Source: Kiritimatiellales bacterium (GTDB lineage Bacteria > Verrucomicrobiota > Kiritimatiellia > Kiritimatiellales > Pontiellaceae). From it: DNA of 10,110 bases. The stretch lies in NCBI GenBank assembly GCA_021734595.1, contig JAIPIO010000148.1:1-10110 (forward strand). Reading direction: 5' to 3'. The notes under the pieces are model-generated. The model was not told the origin of the DNA. It worked only from the letters and a program-made list of their open reading frames with translations, and made no database searches. The translations under genes and the position numbers were made by a program. Position 1 is the stretch's first letter, and every line of letters begins with the position of its first letter. Below are positions 6,526 through 10,110 of the stretch, piece by piece.

Positions 6526-7911
6526 TTACATATTCGTGAAGAACTGGAATCCATTGTAGGCTTCCATGCCGTGTTCGCCAAGGTCCAAGCCTTTCAGCTC
6601 TTCTTCCTTGCTTACGCGGAGACCGACGGTTGCCTTCAGGACACCGAAGATCGCCAGTGCCGCCGGGAAACAGACGGCACCGTAGGCCGCGATTCCCACC
6701 AACTGAACCCAGACCTTGTAGTCCGCGCTGAAAACACCCGCGAACAGGGTTCCCAAAATCCCGCATACCAGATGGACGGTCGTGGCCCCGACCGGGTCGT
6801 CGATTTTAATCTTGTCGAACGCCATTACGGAAACGACCGCCACGGCACCACAGATCAGGCCGATGAGCACGGCCGCCTTGACGGATACCACGTCGGCTCC
6901 GGCGGTGATCCCCACCAAGCCGGCCAGGCAGCCGTTGAGCACCATGGAAAGGTCCGGTTTGTTCTGAATCGTCCAGGTTGCAACCATCGAGCCGATAATT
7001 CCGGCGGCCGCTGCCAGCGACGTGGTTACCAGCACATAGGAAACCATGCCGGGATCGGCAGACAGAACGGAACCGCCGTTGAAACCGAACCAACCGAGCC
7101 ACAGCAGGAATACGCCGATGGTCAGCAGGGGCATGCTGTGTCCCATGATCGCCTTGACCTTGCCATTGACATATTTACCGAGGCGTGGACCAAGCATGAT
7201 GATACCCGCCAGCGCACCCCATCCGCCAACCGAGTGAACGAGCGTCGAGCCCGCGAAATCGTGGAAGCCGCAACCACCGAGCGTGCTCAGCCAGCCGGCG
7301 CCCCATACCCAGGATCCGACAAACGGATAGACGAGTGCCACATAAAGGGTGCAGAAAATCAGAAACGGTCCAAGCTTGATGCGTTCCGCAACCGCACCGG
7401 AGACAATGGTCGCGGCGGTGGCGGCAAACATCCCCTGAAACAAAAAATCGGTCCAGTAGGTGTAGCCCGGATTGTAGGCACTGGTGATAAGCGCCGGATC
7501 GTTGAATGCGAGCCCATTGCCCACTCCAAAACCTGCGAATCCAAGAACCTTGCCCAGCAGCCAGCTGTCACCCGGATACATCAGGTTGAATCCGATCAAG
7601 GTATAGGTCAGCAGGCCGATCGCCACAATTGCCGTATTCTTAAACAGAATATTGACCGTGTTTTTTGCGCGGGTCAGCCCCGCCTCGACGGTCGCAAAGC
7701 CAAGGTGCATGGTGAACACCAGAAAGATGGAAACCATCATCCAGGTATTATTCACTGCAAACATGGCATCCGCCGCCGATACTGCGGGAGCCGCCGCTTC
7801 TACCGCGGCGACAACTGCGGGCGCGGCCTCTTCAGCCATTGATGCCAACGGCATCGCGATTGCGCATAAAGCCAACATAAGCCCAAGCGTCCTTTTGGTT
7901 ATTCTAAACAT
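6526..7911 (-). CDS. amtB: Ammonium transporter, Amt/MEP/Rh family
   Basis: 461 residues from ATG 7911. Amt proteins are trimeric inner-membrane channels that take up ammonium under nitrogen limitation. An N-terminal signal peptide (MFRITKRTLGLMLALCAIAM, cleavage near SMA|EE) and an Ala/Glu linker precede the membrane domain, which starts near NTWMMVSIFLVF and is followed by many hydrophobic segments consistent with the family's 11 helices. The pore residues are present: Asp218 and twin His226 in HDFAGSTLVHSVGG, and His380 in DDPVGATTVHLVCG, matching E. coli Asp160, His168 and His318. Other family blocks include WVWGAGWLS and WLGWFGFNGGS. The short tail (LDLGEHGMEAYNGFQFF) matches the Amt C-terminal region that contacts P-II. 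ATG 7917 abuts the Shine-Dalgarno, so 7911 is the better start. The gene has a sigma-54 promoter upstream and glnB 27 nt downstream. Confidence 0.96.
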   Translation of the reverse strand: MFRITKRTLGLMLALCAIAMPLASMAEEAAPAVVAAVEAAAPAVSAADAMFAVNNTWMMVSIFLVFTMHLGFATVEAGLTRAKNTVNILFKNTAIVAIGLLTYTLIGFNLMYPGDSWLLGKVLGFAGFGVGNGLAFNDPALITSAYNPGYTYWTDFLFQGMFAATAATIVSGAVAERIKLGPFLIFCTLYVALVYPFVGSWVWGAGWLSTLGGCGFHDFAGSTLVHSVGGWGALAGIIMLGPRLGKYVNGKVKAIMGHSMPLLTIGVFLLWLGWFGFNGGSVLSADPGMVSYVLVTTSLAAAAGIIGSMVATWTIQNKPDLSMVLNGCLAGLVGITAGADVVSVKAAVLIGLICGAVAVVSVMAFDKIKIDDPVGATTVHLVCGILGTLFAGVFSADYKVWVQLVGIAAYGAVCFPAALAIFGVLKATVGLRVSKEEELKGLDLGEHGMEAYNGFQFFTNM

Positions 7912-7917
7912 CTGCAT

Positions 7918-7924
7918 CCTCCTT
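7918..7924 (-). promoter_or_regulatory. Ribosome binding site that fixes the amtB start
   Basis: Minus-strand AAGGAGG touches ATG 7917 directly, with no spacer, but lies 6 nt before ATG 7911. The second ATG is therefore the likely start. Confidence 0.75.
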
Positions 7925-7976
7925 TTTTCCCCTTCTTTATATCGAATTCATTAATCCGACTGTTGATAGCCTATAT

Positions 7977-7992
7977 TGCAAGATACATGCCA
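7977..7992 (-). promoter_or_regulatory. Sigma-54 (RpoN) promoter of amtB-glnB
   Basis: The minus strand reads TGGCATG-TATC-TTGCA, matching the consensus TGGCACG-N4-TTGCW at all but one defined base, with exactly 10 nt between the GG and GC doublets. The GG is at 7990-7991 and the GC at 7978-7979. Transcription would start near 7966, giving a leader of about 55 nt. Sigma-54 promoters need an activating enhancer-binding protein, usually NtrC for ammonium-uptake genes; no clear NtrC site (GCAC-N7-GTGC type) was seen. Confidence 0.85.
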
Positions 7993-8140
7993 TCCAATGT
8001 CGTGAACACGCATGTTATTGTAGGGTAGTAAGATATGCATATAAAGGTAAATGTCGTCCGAGATTTATATATACAATTATGTGGGATAATGCGGAGCGGA
8101 GACACATTTATGTTGTTTTTATCGGCGACTCCCGAGTAGG

Positions 8141-8207
8141 TTCCAATGGCTGGAAATGAAGTTCCAGCCATTGGAAAATCTTCACGGAAAAGTTCCCATC
8201 GTTGGAA
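8141..8207. repeat. Cluster 2 of the 15-bp palindromic repeat (three units)
   Basis: Units lie at 8141-8155 (TTCCAATGGCTGGAA), 8162-8176 (TTCCAGCCATTGGAA) and 8193-8207 (TTCCCATCGTTGGAA). The first two are exact reverse complements separated by 6 nt, so they could also form one hairpin with a 15-bp stem and a 6-nt loop. Centre spacings are 21 and 31 bp, close to two and three helical turns. The cluster lies about 180-235 bp upstream of the predicted amtB transcription start, a distance usual for sigma-54 activator sites, and 140-207 bp past the PTS enzyme I stop. It could instead be a dispersed lineage-specific repeat. Confidence 0.88.
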
Positions 8208-8235
8208 ACACCTAGATGGAGTTCTTTCAGGTGTT
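8207..8235 (-). other. Small inverted repeat downstream of PTS enzyme I
   Basis: AACACCT (8207-8213) pairs with AGGTGTT (8229-8235) as a 7-bp stem with a 15-nt loop, adjoining the third palindromic unit. It is 113-141 nt past the enzyme I stop. In the minus direction only three T follow, so it is at best a weak 3'-end structure and not a proper intrinsic terminator. Confidence 0.25.
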
Positions 8236-8347
8236 GGAGCAACGGCGTCTGTTTGGAGATGCACTTCCCCCGTCCGGGCCGAACAAAAGTAATATCGGCG
8301 TAGCGGGTTTTTAGGCAGCGTGAAATAATGAACTCTTCCCCGTCTGT

Positions 8348-10110
8348 TTAGGGCATTGCCGGGAAATCCATTGATTCCAGATATTCTTCCACTTCGCTGA
8401 TGCGGCCGAAAGCCAACATGGTTTTTGCCGATTCCCGGGCTTCTTCCATTCCAATCGATTTGATGATCCGCTGCACCGTGGGTGCGTCATGAATGTTGAT
8501 GCTGAACTTGGTCAGGCCAACCCCCAGCAGAAAGGGAATCAGCTCCCTGTTGGCGGCCAGGTCACCGCAGATGGAGATATCCTTCCTATATTTTCGGGCC
8601 GCCGTCACAATGCGGTTAATGGCGCGGAGAATGGCCGGATGATAGGCCAGATAAAGTTTGGAAACCTGCTCGTTGGTCCGATCCACCGCCAGCATATACT
8701 GGATCAGGTCGTTGGAGCCGATAGAAAGGAAATCCGCCTCCTGCGCCAGCTCGTCGACCACCTCGACCGCACTGGGCAGTTCCATCATCACCCCAAGCTT
8801 GGTCTCCCGGTTAAACGCGATGCCCTTCTTTTCCAGCACATCCATGCATTCGTACACAATGTCGCGCGCCTCAAGGAAGTCATCCACGGATGAAATCAGC
8901 GGGAACATAATCCGTGCGCTGCCGTCGGCACCCGCCCGCAGGAATGCGCGCAACTGCGTGCTGAAAATATCCTTGTTCTGGAGCGAAAACCGGATGGCCC
9001 GCATACCGAGGAACGGATTGGCCTCGTTGACGTTCGAATAGTAGGAGAGCATTTTGTCTCCGCCGATATCCAAGGTCCGAAAGGTTACTTCGCGCCCCTC
9101 CATCTGATCGACCAGCTTCTTATAAATGTTGTACTGCTCCTCCTCCTGCGGAAAGTCGTTGCGAACAATGAATGGAAATTCAGAACGATAAAGCCCAACA
9201 CCCTCCGCCTTGAATTCCCGGGCCGGCTTAAGGTCGCTCAGCAGATTGATATTCGCATAGATGTGCATGCGCGAACCGTCTTTCGTCACCGTTTCAGCAG
9301 TCACATCGGTGGCGCGGCGCAGAGCTTCCCGGGCGGTATCCAGCTCCCGGTATTTCTGAATAATCTCCGCGTCCGGCTCGACGTAAACAATGCCCTGTTC
9401 CGCATCTATCAGCAGTTCATCTCCATCCGCCAGACCGTCTGCCAGTTCGCGACTGATCGCCACCATCGGAATTTGCAACGACCGGCATATAATCGCGTTG
9501 TGCGAGGTTACCCCGCTGCTGACAATGAATCCCTCAACATTTTCCGCTGAGAGTTTGAGGATATCCGAGGGCAGCAGCTCGTGGGCGATGATGATCTGTC
9601 CCCGATAATCTCCCTCGCCCTCCTCCTCATTCAGTAGGTTGCGCAGCAGGCGGTTGCCCAGATCCTTTACATCCAATACCTTTTCACGAATCTGTGGCAT
9701 TTTGCTGTTGGAAAAGATTTCCACATATTCATTCACCACCACATTGATCGCCTTCACCGCCGGTATGCCGCTCTCAATTAGTCCGGCGATCTTCCCGGTA
9801 AATTGATTGTCCTGCAAAATCAGCAAGTGGGCACTGAAGATCAAAACGGCTACATCGGCCAGATCCTCCCCCGTCTGCCGCTGCAGTTTGTTAATCTGTG
9901 TTTCCGTCTCCTTCAGCGCACGTTCAAAATCCTGCAAGGTATGTGGCGTTGCATCCGGGTCCGGCAACATGCAGCTATCGTGCTGACCCGAATTCAGAAT
10001 TTTAACGCTTCCGCGCGCGGTTCCCGGGCTTGCGGAGCGCCCCCGCAGTATCTTCTCGCGCGCCGGAACCGTTGCCTCCGCAGGTTCGCCGGGCTGCTCG
10101 GTCTCCTCCT
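8348..10110 (-). CDS. ptsI: PTS enzyme I (phosphoenolpyruvate-protein phosphotransferase), 5' end outside window
   Basis: Enzyme I takes phosphate from PEP onto a His and passes it to HPr, the first step of the phosphotransferase system. The frame is open from the right edge to the stop at 8348-8350 (586 full codons visible). It includes the N-terminal family motif SASPGTARGSV upstream of the ATG at 9970, so that ATG is internal. Visible blocks: ELLPSDILKL; phospho-His in GVTSHNAIICRS (His codon 9500-9502); PEP-binding FRTLDIGGDKML (9050-9082); NPFLGMRAIR; MFPLIS; GVMMELPSAVEVV; DFLSIGSNDLIQYMLAVDR; and catalytic Cys in SICGDLAAN (8567-8569). About 20 residues rich in Glu, Pro and Ala (EETEQPGEPAEATVPA) precede the enzyme I start, which looks like a linker from another domain or an N-terminal extension. 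It could be plain PtsI, a GAF-fused PtsP or another fusion; the window cannot decide. Confidence 0.93.
   Translation of the reverse strand, partial: EETEQPGEPAEATVPAREKILRGRSASPGTARGSVKILNSGQHDSCMLPDPDATPHTLQDFERALKETETQINKLQRQTGEDLADVAVLIFSAHLLILQDNQFTGKIAGLIESGIPAVKAINVVVNEYVEIFSNSKMPQIREKVLDVKDLGNRLLRNLLNEEEGEGDYRGQIIIAHELLPSDILKLSAENVEGFIVSSGVTSHNAIICRSLQIPMVAISRELADGLADGDELLIDAEQGIVYVEPDAEIIQKYRELDTAREALRRATDVTAETVTKDGSRMHIYANINLLSDLKPAREFKAEGVGLYRSEFPFIVRNDFPQEEEQYNIYKKLVDQMEGREVTFRTLDIGGDKMLSYYSNVNEANPFLGMRAIRFSLQNKDIFSTQLRAFLRAGADGSARIMFPLISSVDDFLEARDIVYECMDVLEKKGIAFNRETKLGVMMELPSAVEVVDELAQEADFLSIGSNDLIQYMLAVDRTNEQVSKLYLAYHPAILRAINRIVTAARKYRKDISICGDLAANRELIPFLLGVGLTKFSINIHDAPTVQRIIKSIGMEEARESAKTMLAFGRISEVEEYLESMDFPAMP

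Larger units (their letters stand above)
7912..8347. other. Intergenic region between PTS enzyme I and amtB
   Basis: This 436-nt stretch is more AT-rich than its surroundings between about 7925 and 8100. From amtB outward it holds the Shine-Dalgarno (7918-7924), the sigma-54 promoter (7977-7992), the three palindromic units (8141-8207) and a small inverted repeat (8207-8235). From 8236 to 8347 nothing was recognised. A 97-codon minus-strand ORF at 7971-8264 crosses both the repeats and the promoter and is not considered a gene. Confidence 0.6.

Noticed and set aside
6154..7842. A 562-codon plus-strand ORF
   Set aside because: It is antisense to amtB and glnB, is rich in His, Arg, Gln and Gly with no recognisable domain, and arises from the codon bias of the real genes.
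7971..8264. A 97-codon minus-strand ORF between enzyme I and amtB
   Set aside because: It reads through the palindromic repeats and ends within the sigma-54 promoter; its composition is unlike the neighbouring genes and no product is recognisable.
9968..9970. ATG as the start of PTS enzyme I
   Set aside because: The conserved N-terminal SASPG motif is encoded upstream in the same frame and the frame is open to the edge.

Overview
The window is bacterial chromosomal DNA, fairly GC-rich, densely coded, with long ORFs and good Shine-Dalgarno sites. The mix of a secreted parallel beta-helix protein, an exported SGNH hydrolase and a large exported subtilase, beside an enteric-like P-II/Amt module and a PTS enzyme I, fits the Planctomycetes-Verrucomicrobia-Chlamydiae group, perhaps Kiritimatiellota or Lentisphaerae. 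That placement is an inference from gene content; no rRNA or other marker is present.

Layout. (1) 1-5132, minus strand: a run of three exported proteins, read right to left: an SGNH/GDSL hydrolase, a thioredoxin-like/subtilase fusion, and a right-handed beta-helix protein that runs off the left edge. (2) 5133-5500: a divergent intergenic region with three copies of a 15-bp palindrome. (3) 5501-6046, plus strand: a Bcp-type peroxiredoxin with a signal peptide and a second well-placed internal start, followed by a strong intrinsic terminator shared with the convergent glnB. (4) 6157-7911, minus strand: amtB then glnB, an ammonium transporter and its P-II regulator, behind a very good sigma-54 promoter at 7977-7992. 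(5) 7912-8347: intergenic, holding that promoter and a second set of three 15-bp palindromes, two of them exact reverse complements of each other. (6) 8348-10110, minus strand: PTS enzyme I, whose true start lies beyond the right edge.

How the parts may work together. amtB-glnB is a nitrogen-scavenging unit: sigma-54 control, an ammonium channel, and a P-II protein that keeps its ATP-binding and channel-blocking residues but has Val in place of the uridylylated Tyr51. The left-hand genes look like an envelope or extracellular polysaccharide/protein processing set. The main unexplained signals are the two three-unit clusters of the palindrome TTCC-N7-GGAA, each in an intergenic region with units spaced close to whole helical turns, and the subtilase fusion whose thioredoxin CxxC and catalytic-Asp positions are both altered.
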